Below are positions 8,210 through 16,576 of a stretch of 64,000 bases of DNA, in pieces. The notes under the pieces were generated by a model that made no database searches, had not been told where the DNA came from, and was given only the letters and a program-made list of their open reading frames with translations. The stretch is from Bacillus sp. NTK071 (lineage in GTDB: Bacteria > Bacillota > Bacilli > Bacillales > Guptibacillaceae): positions 169,557-233,556 of the forward strand of contig NZ_JAFKOI010000004.1 in NCBI RefSeq assembly GCF_017303315.1, written 5' to 3'. The position numbers and the translations under genes are program-made. Numbering within the stretch: position 1 is the stretch's first letter; each line of letters starts with the position of its first letter.

Positions 8210-9106
8210 CTAGATCAAGCGCACACCTAGTTTTGCTTCAAGCCATTTTGGCACGACGAATCTTGCTGTCATAAGGGGATCGACGACCTGGCAGACTTCT
8301 ACCTGTCCAATCGCACTCATGAGCATTGTAACTTCCCCAATCGGCATTCCAGTTCTCTCAGCAATTCGATCGATCATAAGCTCTGTTGCTTGTTTAACCG
8401 CTTCATCGAGGGTTTCTGCTGATGCAATCTGAGTAACAACTTCTTCATTCTCGAGCATCGGTTGAGACATAGGTTCGCCCTTGATTACTTCAAGTTTCAC
8501 TGTTGCTCTTCCGGGCACTTCAATTCCGGAGACGCTCACTTCACCGTCTCCCATCGCAGCATGGAAATCACCAAGTCCAAATAGGGCACCTTCTGCGAAA
8601 ACCGGGAAATATAGCGTTGCCCCTTCAGTAATCATCTTGTTATCCATATTTCCTCCATGAGCACCTGGTGTGCCACATGAGACACCTTCTCCTTCAGGTG
8701 CCACTCCGATTACACCGATCATCGGGTTTAACGGAATTTCGAGTTCATTAAATAGCGCTTTACCATTTTTAATCGGAATAATTTTTGATTCCATCTCTTT
8801 CAATCGATGCCCCATCACGCCAAGGTCTGGGCCAACAACCATGACACCCTGCTCCCCAATTTCAAGCTTTTCTATCGTTACCTTTAATACGTCACCAGGC
8901 AATGCATCCTGTACATAGATAGGACCAGTCGCAGGATTAACACGATCCCAATCAATCCCGGTAATTTCCGTGTCCTCCGTTTGTAGCTGGTTTTCGAAGC
9001 AATCGTAAGTCAAGATCTCAATCGTGGCACCTGAAGGCACCACCTTAACGGGCTGGTGGTCTTTATTAAAGTCATAAATAACCGATTCATTTGAAAGCAA
9101 TTCCAT
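8210..9106 (-). CDS. Acetamidase/formamidase family protein
   Basis: A 298-residue member of the FmdA/AmdA family, cytoplasmic amidohydrolases that release ammonia from formamide or acetamide. Recognisable parts are the N-terminal beta-rich region, ATGPIYVQDALPGDVLKV, the PLNPMIGVIGVAP segment, HGGNMDNK, and the GDFHAAMGDGEVS motif expected of the metal site. There is no signal peptide. The start ATG follows AAAGGAGG with nine-base spacing. A role in nitrogen scavenging would fit the nearby glutamate dehydrogenase and glutamine synthetase, but the genes are not an operon. Confidence 0.88.
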   Translation of the reverse strand: MELLSNESVIYDFNKDHQPVKVVPSGATIEILTYDCFENQLQTEDTEITGIDWDRVNPATGPIYVQDALPGDVLKVTIEKLEIGEQGVMVVGPDLGVMGHRLKEMESKIIPIKNGKALFNELEIPLNPMIGVIGVAPEGEGVSCGTPGAHGGNMDNKMITEGATLYFPVFAEGALFGLGDFHAAMGDGEVSVSGIEVPGRATVKLEVIKGEPMSQPMLENEEVVTQIASAETLDEAVKQATELMIDRIAERTGMPIGEVTMLMSAIGQVEVCQVVDPLMTARFVVPKWLEAKLGVRLI

Positions 9107-9470
9107 CGTATGTATCCTCCTTTTATTGCTTTTGAACTATTATGACAATTTTATCAGTATTTTCATTTTTTTACACCATTTCGTCTTCGCTATTTTGGTA
9201 CACCCTATCTATTGAAAGCTTTATATAAGCTATACGCATGAAAATATCCCTATGAAAAAAGACATACCTAGCAGGAATATCCAAGGGGTAATCCATTTAT
9301 TAATCGACCTTTTCTACCAATTACGTCTAAACGTGTTGCATTCATGACGTCGTTTTCATTACGATCTAATTGGGAATGCAACTGATTATTATACAAAGAT
9401 ATTTTGACAACAAGACCTAATATTCGCTCTCATCACCTATTCTACGACCACATCGTTCGTCCCTATTTTC
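9107..9470. other. Divergent intergenic region
   Basis: This stretch separates two divergent genes. Apart from the promoter zones of the amidase gene (minus strand) and of the alkaline phosphatase gene (plus strand), no gene, repeat or RNA element is visible. It is AT-rich. Confidence 0.5.
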
Positions 9471-9524
9471 TTAACACAAACCTAACAATCTATTAATATC
9501 GCCTTTATCTTGGTCACGTACACT
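9471..9524 (+). promoter_or_regulatory. PhoP (Pho) box and -10 region of alkaline phosphatase
   Basis: TTAACA, CTAACA and TTAATA follow one another with five-base spacers, an 11-bp period, and a weaker TTTATC sits one period on. This matches the known Bacillus PhoP binding pattern of TTAACA-like direct repeats. A -10-like TACACT begins 20 bases after the third repeat. Activation by phosphate starvation is the expected behaviour. Confidence 0.78.
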
Positions 9525-9563
9525 GTGGGGTGTGAGACAAAAACAATTCGGGAGGATTCATAT

Positions 9564-11009
9564 ATGTTTATCAAAAACGCTAAGAAAAAAATTATTCCTT
9601 TCGCAGTGATTTCGTCACTAGCGGTTGCAGGATTTGCTGGAAATGCACCGGGTATTGAAGCAAAATCTGATAAAGACCATAAAGATAAGAACGAAATCGA
9701 GAACGTAATTTTCTTAATCGGTGACGGTATGGGGCCAGCTTATACGACAGCGTACCGTTCTTTTAAAGATGATAAATCAACACCATATATGGAAGAAACA
9801 GCTTTTGACCAACATCTTGTTGGTGCTCAACAAACGTATTCTTGGGATCCTGAAGAAACTGTAACCGACTCTGCAGCAGCTGGTACAGCAATGGCAGCTG
9901 GAATTAAAACATACAATGGTGCTATCTCAGTTGACGTTGACAAAGAGGAAGTAAAAACAGTTCTTGAAGAAGCAAAAGAAAACGAAAAAGCAACAGGACT
10001 TGTTTCCACTTCACAAATTAATCACGCAACACCAGCATCATTCGGTGCACATGATGAGTCTCGTAATAACTATAACGATATTGCAGATGATTACTATGAT
10101 GAAATGATTAACGGTGAACATAAAGTAGATGTTCTTCTAGGTGGAGGTACTTCTTACTTTGAACGTTCCGACCGTAATCTTACTGAAGAGTTCAAGAAAG
10201 ACGGGTATAGCTATGTTACATCTAAAGAAGAGCTTGCTAAGGATAAGAACGAACAAATCCTAGGTCTTTTCGCTCCAAAAGGTTTGGATAAAGCGATTGA
10301 TCGTACTGAAGATACTCCTTCATTAGAAGAGATGACAGATGCAGCACTTGACCGTCTGAAAAAAGACGACGACGGCTTCTTCCTAATGGTTGAAGGGAGC
10401 CAGATTGACTGGGCTGGCCATGATAACGATGCGGTTGCAGCCATGAGCGAGATGGAAGACTTCGAGAAGGCTTACCAGAAAGCAATTGAATTCGCGAAGA
10501 AAGACAAGCATACACTTGTTGTCACTACAGCAGACCACTCTACAGGCGGAATGACGATGGGTCGCGATGGTGAATACCAATGGAATCCTGCTCCACTTAA
10601 AGCAGCGAAAAAGACACCTGACTTTATGGCAGCTCAAATTGCTGAAGGTGCTGATGTAGAAGAAACATTGAACAAATACATCGACCTTGAACTTACTTCT
10701 GAAGAAATTGCCTCTGTAAAAGAAGCAGCAAAGACTGAAAAGACAGTAGAAATCGACGACGCAATTGAGAAAATTTTCGATCTACGCTCTGGTACTGGCT
10801 GGACAACTGGCGGGCACACAGGTGTTGACGTAAATGTATATGCATACGGTCCAGAATCTGAGAACTTCATCGGCCTTCACGATAACAGTGAAACAGGACA
10901 AATGGTTATGGATCTTTTAAATAAAAAGCAAGATAATGATCACCATAACAAAGATCACGACGATGATGAGGATCATAATAAAGACAAAGGTCACCGTAAT
11001 AAGCACTAA
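9564..11009 (+). CDS. Secreted alkaline phosphatase with a His/Asp-rich tail
   Basis: A 481-residue alkaline phosphatase that releases phosphate from phosphomonoesters outside the cell. The signal peptide spans about residues 1-33. Family motifs are FLIGDGMGP (metal-binding Asp), TDSAAAGTAMAAG with the catalytic Ser, HATPASFGAH, EGSQIDWAGHDND, TTADHSTGG and GGHTGVDV. The start ATG follows GGGAGG at nine bases; a longer upstream reading has no signal peptide at its front. The last 28 residues are almost only His, Asp, Asn and Lys, an unusual appendage that could bind metal or cell wall. A PhoP box precedes the gene and a hairpin terminator follows. Confidence 0.93.
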   Translation: MFIKNAKKKIIPFAVISSLAVAGFAGNAPGIEAKSDKDHKDKNEIENVIFLIGDGMGPAYTTAYRSFKDDKSTPYMEETAFDQHLVGAQQTYSWDPEETVTDSAAAGTAMAAGIKTYNGAISVDVDKEEVKTVLEEAKENEKATGLVSTSQINHATPASFGAHDESRNNYNDIADDYYDEMINGEHKVDVLLGGGTSYFERSDRNLTEEFKKDGYSYVTSKEELAKDKNEQILGLFAPKGLDKAIDRTEDTPSLEEMTDAALDRLKKDDDGFFLMVEGSQIDWAGHDNDAVAAMSEMEDFEKAYQKAIEFAKKDKHTLVVTTADHSTGGMTMGRDGEYQWNPAPLKAAKKTPDFMAAQIAEGADVEETLNKYIDLELTSEEIASVKEAAKTEKTVEIDDAIEKIFDLRSGTGWTTGGHTGVDVNVYAYGPESENFIGLHDNSETGQMVMDLLNKKQDNDHHNKDHDDDEDHNKDKGHRNKH

Positions 11010-11025
11010 AAAGAAAAACAAAAAC

Positions 11026-11058
11026 TCCCGCTGCTTTAGTAAGGCAGCGGGAATTTTT
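11026..11058 (+). terminator. Rho-independent terminator
   Basis: TCCCGCTGC pairs with GCAGCGGGA and is followed by a T run, a few bases after the phosphatase stop codon. Confidence 0.85.
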
Positions 11059-11083
11059 CTTCATGATGAAGGAGGTCATTATA

Positions 11084-11782
11084 ATGAAATATGTACTTCT
11101 TATTTTCCTATCGGCATCCCTTTTTCTTGGTGGATGTGCCGCAAATAACGAACAACAGAACGCTGGGTCTCAGGATGAGTCTTCAACAAATACAGCAGAA
11201 CAATCCGATACGAATCAGAACACAGGCTCATCAACAAAAGAGTCCACTGAGAACAAGAACATCGTCGATAGCCCACAGGCTCCAGATGACAGCTCATTAA
11301 CTGAAGTTGGTCAAACATTTGAGGATCAAGATGGCTCGATTACGTTAAAAGCAATCTCAGATTACAATGAAACCACTACCGTCGGAGATGTTGAATTAAC
11401 TATTTCAGACGTGAAAGTGATGAACTACTCCCCTTCTCCAGATCTAGTTGATTTCTTCCATGGCTATTCAGATAATGAGACTCAGTTTAACTACGTGAAA
11501 TTACGCGTAAGTGTGAAAAACACGTCAGATCAAACAGTTAACTTCGCGCCAGTCTCTGTTCTCGAAACGAACAATGAGAAAAAAGGTTTTGATGAAGACT
11601 TCTATCTGGAGAACTTATATGGAGACTTCGCACCTGGTGAAGAGAAAACTGGTCAGCTTGGCTTTGTCTTAAATAAAACGGATGTTGAAAAACTAGAATC
11701 TATTACGGTACACACGAGCGATGTATTCGATGAGAATAAAGAATCATTAACAAAAGCCAAATCTATTACAATCCCATTCTAA
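11084..11782 (+). CDS. Lipoprotein with DUF4352-like Ig domain
   Basis: A 232-residue lipoprotein. The signal peptide ends in FLGGC, followed by a Ser/Thr/Asn/Gln-rich linker to about residue 80. The C-terminal 140 residues look like the DUF4352 (telomeric-repeat-like, immunoglobulin-fold) domain: VGDVELTISDVKV, YVKLRVSVKNTSDQTVNF and FAPGEEKTGQLGFVL are typical of it. The ATG follows AAGGAGGT. It lies downstream of the alkaline phosphatase, but a terminator separates them. Such domains are often found on Bacillus surface lipoproteins of unknown role. Confidence 0.78.
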   Translation: MKYVLLIFLSASLFLGGCAANNEQQNAGSQDESSTNTAEQSDTNQNTGSSTKESTENKNIVDSPQAPDDSSLTEVGQTFEDQDGSITLKAISDYNETTTVGDVELTISDVKVMNYSPSPDLVDFFHGYSDNETQFNYVKLRVSVKNTSDQTVNFAPVSVLETNNEKKGFDEDFYLENLYGDFAPGEEKTGQLGFVLNKTDVEKLESITVHTSDVFDENKESLTKAKSITIPF

Positions 11783-11812
11783 AGACTCCCCTTTGGGGGT
11801 CTTTTTGTTAGA
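11782..11812 (+). terminator. Rho-independent terminator
   Basis: AAGACTCCCC and GGGGGTCTT with a TTTTTG tail, overlapping the last base of the lipoprotein stop codon. Confidence 0.85.
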
Positions 11813-11840
11813 TTAGTGGATGTCCTCTAGCAATAGCTCC

Positions 11841-12002
11841 TTATTCAGACACACCCTTATACCCTTTCGATACAAACCAGAAGAAGTAAGTAACAAATGA
11901 TAGACCGAGACCACTGAAAAGAAATACCGACTGAAGTCTGTACCCTTTATTCTCAACCATCCAATCCATCGCCAAATGAAAAACCGCTGCTAAATCTAGC
12001 AT
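11841..12002 (-). CDS. Small single-pass membrane protein
   Basis: A 53-residue small gene read on the minus strand. It opens MLDLAAVFHLAMDW, has one clear membrane segment (VFLFSGLGLSFVTYFFWFV) and a short basic tail ending KGYKGVSE. AGGAGG lies eight bases before the ATG at 12002; an in-frame ATG at 12008 sits too close to it. The ribosome site, the membrane segment and a position between a terminator and the next gene support it as real. The function is unknown. Confidence 0.6.
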   Translation of the reverse strand: MLDLAAVFHLAMDWMVENKGYRLQSVFLFSGLGLSFVTYFFWFVSKGYKGVSE

Positions 12003-12069
12003 CAACATCTCCTCCTGAGTGTTTGATTACTAGATTATAAGCAAGCGGTCTTAAATATATGACTATTAT

Positions 12070-12267
12070 TTATTGAATTGAATTAAGACGGTCGGTTAGT
12101 TCCATAAACAACTCTTGGTTACGCTGATCAAGAGCTTCGTCAATCTCTTTCTTAAGTTCGTCTTGTCTTTGTTCTATAGTGGAAGCATTGATGTGTTCGA
12201 TAAGTTGTTCAACCATTTCCTGTCTCTTTTCTGAAATCTGATTCTGGTACACTTTTCGATTCTCCAT
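12070..12267 (-). CDS. IDEAL-domain protein
   Basis: A 65-residue, highly charged helical protein. Its C-terminal half, KEIDEALDQRNQELFMELT, matches the IDEAL motif found at the C-terminus of many small Bacillus proteins. No membrane segment is present. The start is the second in-frame ATG, eight bases after GGAGG; the first ATG overlaps that site. IDEAL proteins such as ComK-inhibiting or YpiB-like factors are thought to bind partner proteins, but the partner here cannot be inferred. Confidence 0.72.
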   Translation of the reverse strand: MENRKVYQNQISEKRQEMVEQLIEHINASTIEQRQDELKKEIDEALDQRNQELFMELTDRLNSIQ

Positions 12268-12282
12268 CGCGCAATCCTCCAT

Positions 12283-12642
12283 TCATATTGATAGAAACGT
12301 TGCTACGTTTGCTATGCTGTTAATTCTATTCTATCCGATTTTTAGAGAATATAAACAATAGTTTAGAAGATTCTAATAAAAAAGGTCGAATTTTGTACTA
12401 TTTTACTAGATTTAAGCGTTATCATTTTCCATAGGATACCAATTAGACGCTTTTTACTATCAAAAGGTGAAAATTTTCATATCATAATTTCTTATAAAAT
12501 TGCTAGGCATGTCTGCTTGGATCTCTGATGCTTAATTAAAGGGACTTTCCTCCAAGCCTTTTTGCTACCAACCATATCTCTTCAATCTATATTCTTCGTC
12601 CATAACGTTATAGACTTCATAACAAGCCAATCAATACTCAAA
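12283..12642. other. Gene-free stretch with one large hairpin
   Basis: No coding region is visible in about 360 AT-rich bases. A long-loop inverted repeat, GCTTGG (about 12514) to CCAAGC (about 12556), is followed by TTTTTG on the plus strand and could end a small transcript, but no promoter or conserved RNA could be recognised. Confidence 0.35.
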
Positions 12643-12677
12643 AAAGGGTATCTCCGAAATCTTCGAAGATACCCTTT
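12643..12677 (-). terminator. Rho-independent terminator
   Basis: AAAGGGTATCT pairs with AGATACCCTTT, with T residues after it on the minus strand, just beyond the metalloprotease stop codon. Confidence 0.75.
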
Positions 12678-12695
12678 CTACTTGCATCACCTTAC

Positions 12696-13595
12696 TTAGT
12701 TACCGTACCAGCTTTTGTGGGCTTCAATCTCATCGTCGTGATCTTGATCCCAGTAGTCTACACTGTAAGAATAGTCATAGTTCATAATGCACTTAATACC
12801 ACTTCCTTGCGCATCGTGGCTAAGACCGTAGTTGTGAGAGAATTCGTGCTGTGCAGCATGCCATGTGTTTGTCGCGCCTTGGTCAAGGTTAACAGAAACT
12901 GCACTACCGTTAGGTGAACCCGGATATACGTATGCAATACCACCAGAATTGAAGTTAGGGTCTTTCGTGAAACCTACAACAAAGTCATACCCATTGCCAT
13001 TCCAGTCGCGATCCATGTCTTGAAGGATTTCAGAAGCGTTTGCTCCTTGAGAACTCCACTGACCAAGTGCTTTGATTTCAAAATCAATATTGTGGTCACG
13101 AGTAAATCCGTTATCTGCATTCTCAACAATGTTTTGTGTTAGTGTTTGCCAATCACTATGTGCCGCTCGATATTCTTCGTCAGCAGCGATCAATACCGTT
13201 ACGACTTTAGCAGAGCCAGCTGCAGGCTCTTCTGGTGGTTCAGTTCCACCGCCACCACCGCAGAGGAAAATGCATAGTTCGCCTTCTGTTGCTTTACCGT
13301 TCTTTTTCTTTTCTTTCGCTGCTTTCTTTTCTTCTTTATCTACATTCTTGTTTATCTTCTTTTCGCTAAGCTTCTTCCCTTTTTCGTCCAATACGTCTAC
13401 GACTGTTGAACGCTCAACTTTAGCAGGCTTATCGAACTTTTCCTTGCCTTCTGTTTTCGCTTTCGGAAGCCCATCGATTGTAACCTGAGTTCCTTGAGAA
13501 TCTAAAGTTGTTGTTGCTGCACTTGCTTCACTGAATCCTGGAGCAATTAAAAGTGTTACTGCAAGAGATAGTGATGCGAATCCTTTAATCTTCAT
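12696..13595 (-). CDS. Secreted metzincin-type zinc protease
   Basis: A 299-residue secreted protein with a signal peptide to about residue 26. A Lys-rich pro-region runs to about residue 105, then a CxxxC motif next to a Gly run (residues 108-117) and a catalytic domain. The zinc site HEFSHNYGLSHD (His250, Glu251, His254, His260) is followed by a Met-turn-like CIMNY at 269-273, the arrangement that defines metzincins. The catalytic domain is only about 165 residues. The CxxxC-Gly region could act as a cysteine-type inhibitory switch or a hinge, which is inference. It stands alone, with an AAGG-type ribosome site and its own terminator. Confidence 0.82.
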   Translation of the reverse strand: MKIKGFASLSLAVTLLIAPGFSEASAATTTLDSQGTQVTIDGLPKAKTEGKEKFDKPAKVERSTVVDVLDEKGKKLSEKKINKNVDKEEKKAAKEKKKNGKATEGELCIFLCGGGGGTEPPEEPAAGSAKVVTVLIAADEEYRAAHSDWQTLTQNIVENADNGFTRDHNIDFEIKALGQWSSQGANASEILQDMDRDWNGNGYDFVVGFTKDPNFNSGGIAYVYPGSPNGSAVSVNLDQGATNTWHAAQHEFSHNYGLSHDAQGSGIKCIMNYDYSYSVDYWDQDHDDEIEAHKSWYGN

Positions 13596-13925
13596 TCCTT
13601 TTCCCCCTAAGTTGTTTTTAGCACATCTCCTAATCTAGCATAGGAGCGCTAGAATTAAAGGGGCCAAAAGGTAGAAAACAGTCGAATTGTGTCTGGGGAA
13701 AAAGCACTCAATTTATTAACAATTCCACAATAATGTGAATCATTTCCTTTACAATTTCCTTTATGCCTCTATATCATCACTTGATTTAGGAATAAAGGTC
13801 TATCCTCTAATACCAAGGCACATAAGGACACAACCGTTTCAAAGTGATTAAAATAGGAGTTTAGTCACAGAACTCTATCATGTAAATTTCTCGAATGCCT
13901 ACGGGAGCTTTAAATCTAGTATTGC
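13596..13925. other. Gene-free stretch
   Basis: About 330 bases between the protease start and the 3' end of the LysR gene. It must hold the protease promoter. No repeat, RNA element or convincing small gene was seen. Confidence 0.4.
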
Positions 13926-14819
13926 TCAATCAAAATGAGAGGAAGAACGGATCATTTCTACAAACCTTCTTGCTGAAGGCGTTAGAGCATTTTCAGTTTC
14001 TAGACTAACCAAAGCTACCGATCGATTGATACCATGAAAATGGGTTGGCTCTAATCTAACTATTGTTCCGTTATCTATTAAATCTTGAGCTAGCGATTCA
14101 GTTAAGAGAGCAACGCCCTTTCCCCTTTGAACAAAATCTAATGCAGTTGAAGGCGGGAGTTCAATTGAATCCATTCCAAAAGAAAGCTGTGTTTTCTGCC
14201 AGTGCTTACTCTCTTCGCTCCAATCGGTCAAAATGTAAGGTTTACTATTTGCAAACACCTCTTCTACTGTGTAGCTTCTTTCTTTCCACTTATTAATTGG
14301 ATGGTTTTTGTGAGCGACAAATATAAGAGGTTCTTTTATCAGATGAAGTTTTTTAAGATCACTATTGAAGAAAGGATACGTTATCAAGCCCATTTTAATA
14401 AAACCATCATAAAGCATCTCAATAATTTGTTGATTATGTCCGGTATGAATAACAAGATCGATCTCGGGGTAGTTCTCGTGCATGCTTGAGATCGTTGATG
14501 AGAACAAACCTGTTGTAAAAGTAGGTAAAGTACCTATTGTGATCTGTCCCCTCTTCCCTTCTTTAATCGATTGAGCCCTCTCCGCTCCTAAGACAAGAAC
14601 TTCTAAAGCCTGACGAGCGTAGGGAAGAAACCCTTTCCCAAGGTCGGTTAGCTCCATCCGCTTCCCTACTCGTTCGAATAATGCTCCCTCTATGCTTTTT
14701 TCAAGCTCTTTTACTCGCAAGCTTACCGTAGGCTGCGAAACATCTAAATATCTTGCCGCTTTACTGAAAGACCCTAATCGAACAACATTGTCAAATGCTT
14801 TAAGTTGATTAATTTCCAC
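13926..14819 (-). CDS. LysR-family transcriptional regulator
   Basis: A 297-residue regulator with the N-terminal winged helix-turn-helix (residues 2-60, SFSKAARYLDVSQPTVSLRVKELE) and a C-terminal periplasmic-binding-like effector domain. The start is a GTG after GAGGTG. It is divergent from a methyltransferase gene, the usual layout in which a LysR protein controls both itself and its neighbour from the region between them. The effector is unknown. Confidence 0.9.
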   Translation of the reverse strand: MEINQLKAFDNVVRLGSFSKAARYLDVSQPTVSLRVKELEKSIEGALFERVGKRMELTDLGKGFLPYARQALEVLVLGAERAQSIKEGKRGQITIGTLPTFTTGLFSSTISSMHENYPEIDLVIHTGHNQQIIEMLYDGFIKMGLITYPFFNSDLKKLHLIKEPLIFVAHKNHPINKWKERSYTVEEVFANSKPYILTDWSEESKHWQKTQLSFGMDSIELPPSTALDFVQRGKGVALLTESLAQDLIDNGTIVRLEPTHFHGINRSVALVSLETENALTPSARRFVEMIRSSSHFD

Positions 14820-14941
14820 AGAAACACCTCATCTATTAAAATAACTAATAGTATTTATATCTTTTATTATATTGTTTAATTGTAAGGATTTCATTACACT
14901 TCTACTAGCGCATTAAAATTAGCGATGAAAGAAGGTTTGAG

Positions 14942-15571
14942 ATGAAACTATTAACCCAAGCACAGAGCATAATTGATAAGCAATACGGTAATCCCGAAGG
15001 GTGGCTAGGATGGTTCATTGGAGAGAAAATGGTAAGACAACATCGAATTGAAACGAAATGGACGATTAAACAATTACATCTTCAGAAAGACGAACATGTA
15101 TTGGAACTCGGATGCGGTGGAGGGTACGCTATGAAGCTTCTCTTAACCAATCCAAATGTTCAGGAAGTAATAGGATTAGATGTTTCAAGAACTGTCATTC
15201 ACTCGGCAACGATACGAAATCAGAAAGAAATCAAAAAGGAACGAGCTAAATTAGTGCATGGAAATGTCCATTACTTACCGTTTGAAGATAACCACTTTAC
15301 TAACGTGTTTAGCATTCACTCCATTTACTTCTGGGAAGACTTACCAATAGCCGTTGCAGAGATTCATAGAGTGCTTAAACCAGGTGGAGCGGTTTCCATT
15401 GCGCTTTGCAACGGGAAAAACGGACAGGTGTGGGAAAGTGTAAATACGATGATCCACAACGAGCTTATCCCATTGATGGAGGATGCTAATTTTCAAGAAG
15501 TTAAACTAGTAAAAGGTCCTCTCTCGCGGCAGTATCAAACCGTTTTGGTTACAGGGGAAAGGTGTAAATGA
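14942..15571 (+). CDS. Class I SAM-dependent methyltransferase
   Basis: A 209-residue enzyme with the S-adenosylmethionine-binding glycine motif VLELGCGGGYAMKLL near residue 50 and an acidic loop, VIGLDVS, that binds the ribose. A motif-II-like INVFSIHSIYFWEDLP-type stretch and VLKPGGAVSIAL follow. It belongs to the Methyltransf_11/UbiE-like group, whose substrates are small molecules. It lies divergent from the LysR gene, which may control it. The gene ends in a shared hairpin that also serves the convergent beta-lactamase gene. Confidence 0.85.
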   Translation: MKLLTQAQSIIDKQYGNPEGWLGWFIGEKMVRQHRIETKWTIKQLHLQKDEHVLELGCGGGYAMKLLLTNPNVQEVIGLDVSRTVIHSATIRNQKEIKKERAKLVHGNVHYLPFEDNHFTNVFSIHSIYFWEDLPIAVAEIHRVLKPGGAVSIALCNGKNGQVWESVNTMIHNELIPLMEDANFQEVKLVKGPLSRQYQTVLVTGERCK

Positions 15572-15573
15572 AA

Positions 15574-15604
15574 GAAACAGAGCTCCAGTTTGGACCCCTG
15601 TTTC
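15574..15604. terminator. Bidirectional terminator
   Basis: An imperfect 14-bp stem running from GAAACAG to CTGTTTC lies between convergent genes. Confidence 0.6.
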
Positions 15605-15615
15605 TAAACTTGTTT

Positions 15616-16425
15616 TTATTCTGACATAAACCCGTACTCTTTCAAAATATTCGTTGTAATCGTTTTGGCTTCCGTTCCTGAACCGTCGATCTTTGTCGCA
15701 AACACATACGAACGATCTCCTGTCTCAATAAACCCAACGAACCAACCAAGACCACTATCCGATAAGCGGGTACCCGTTTTTCCAAAGAGTGTATAATCGT
15801 TTGTCTCCTCTTGAATCATCATACGTTTAACGGTCTTCATGATCGTTTGATCAAACGGAAGCTCCTCCTCCACTAATTTCTCAATGAAATCCGCCTGTTC
15901 AAGTGGGCTGATTTCGAGCGAGCTATCTAGCCAGAATTGATCGATTCCGCCACTACTATTCATGTTTCCATATGATAGTTTCTTTAGCCACTCATCCATA
16001 CGGGTGGCTCCAATATCACGCGCCATATCCTGATAGTACCAGATGACAGAGTAGCGCATTCCAGAGCCAAGTGTATGATCCTGATTCCAAATAGCGAACT
16101 CCCTTTCAACACCATCCCATCGCTTGACGTCATACTCGTCCCGAACGGCTCCCACTTGAAGGCCTATTAAAGCATTAGCCACTTTGAATGTTGATTCTGG
16201 AGTCTGTCTCTCGTTTGCTTGTTCTTCGTTATAGATGTAGGTTTTACCTTTCTTCAGATCGCGTAAAATAAACGTTCCTTCATAATCTCTGAAGTAGGAT
16301 GAGACATCCATCTTATGGTGATCTTTTTTCATTGAAGGAGAGGAAGATGCACTTGCTTGACTCGTTACATTTGATGAACTAGCAACGACCAGAAGGATTG
16401 CAACAAAGAGTAGATATTTCTTCAA
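15616..16425 (-). CDS. Class D beta-lactamase (OXA-like)
   Basis: A 269-residue serine beta-lactamase homologue. The signal peptide covers about residues 1-27. Class D motifs are in order and spacing: STFK with the acylating Ser78 and Lys81, SVI at 126-128, YGN at 152-154 and KTG at 216-218. A Trp in the QFWLDSSL segment (residue 165) is where class D enzymes have a conserved Trp. The start is a TTG after GAGGTG. No BlaR/BlaI regulator is adjacent. Such chromosomal class D genes are known from several Bacillaceae; activity and spectrum cannot be judged from the sequence. Confidence 0.9.
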   Translation of the reverse strand: MKKYLLFVAILLVVASSSNVTSQASASSSPSMKKDHHKMDVSSYFRDYEGTFILRDLKKGKTYIYNEEQANERQTPESTFKVANALIGLQVGAVRDEYDVKRWDGVEREFAIWNQDHTLGSGMRYSVIWYYQDMARDIGATRMDEWLKKLSYGNMNSSGGIDQFWLDSSLEISPLEQADFIEKLVEEELPFDQTIMKTVKRMMIQEETNDYTLFGKTGTRLSDSGLGWFVGFIETGDRSYVFATKIDGSGTEAKTITTNILKEYGFMSE

Positions 16426-16538
16426 TACGTCACCTCATATGTTGGATTTAATACCTTAAGTTTATTCTTTTGAAGGTGACTTGAAATCCTAATAAAGTCC
16501 TCTTTACGAGTAGTAGAATATAACCTTTTCCATACAAA

Positions 16539-16570
16539 AAACGAGTATACTGTCGACAGTATACTCGTTT
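16539..16570 (-). terminator. 32-bp perfect palindrome terminator
   Basis: AAACGAGTATACTGTC is followed directly by its exact complement, then T residues on the minus strand. It lies just beyond the stop codon of the transporter gene at 16577. Confidence 0.75.
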
Positions 16571-16576
16571 ACCTTG

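Noticed and set aside
12514..12570. Large hairpin followed by T residues as a possible small RNA end
   Set aside because: No promoter or conserved RNA family could be identified; it is only noted as a hairpin.
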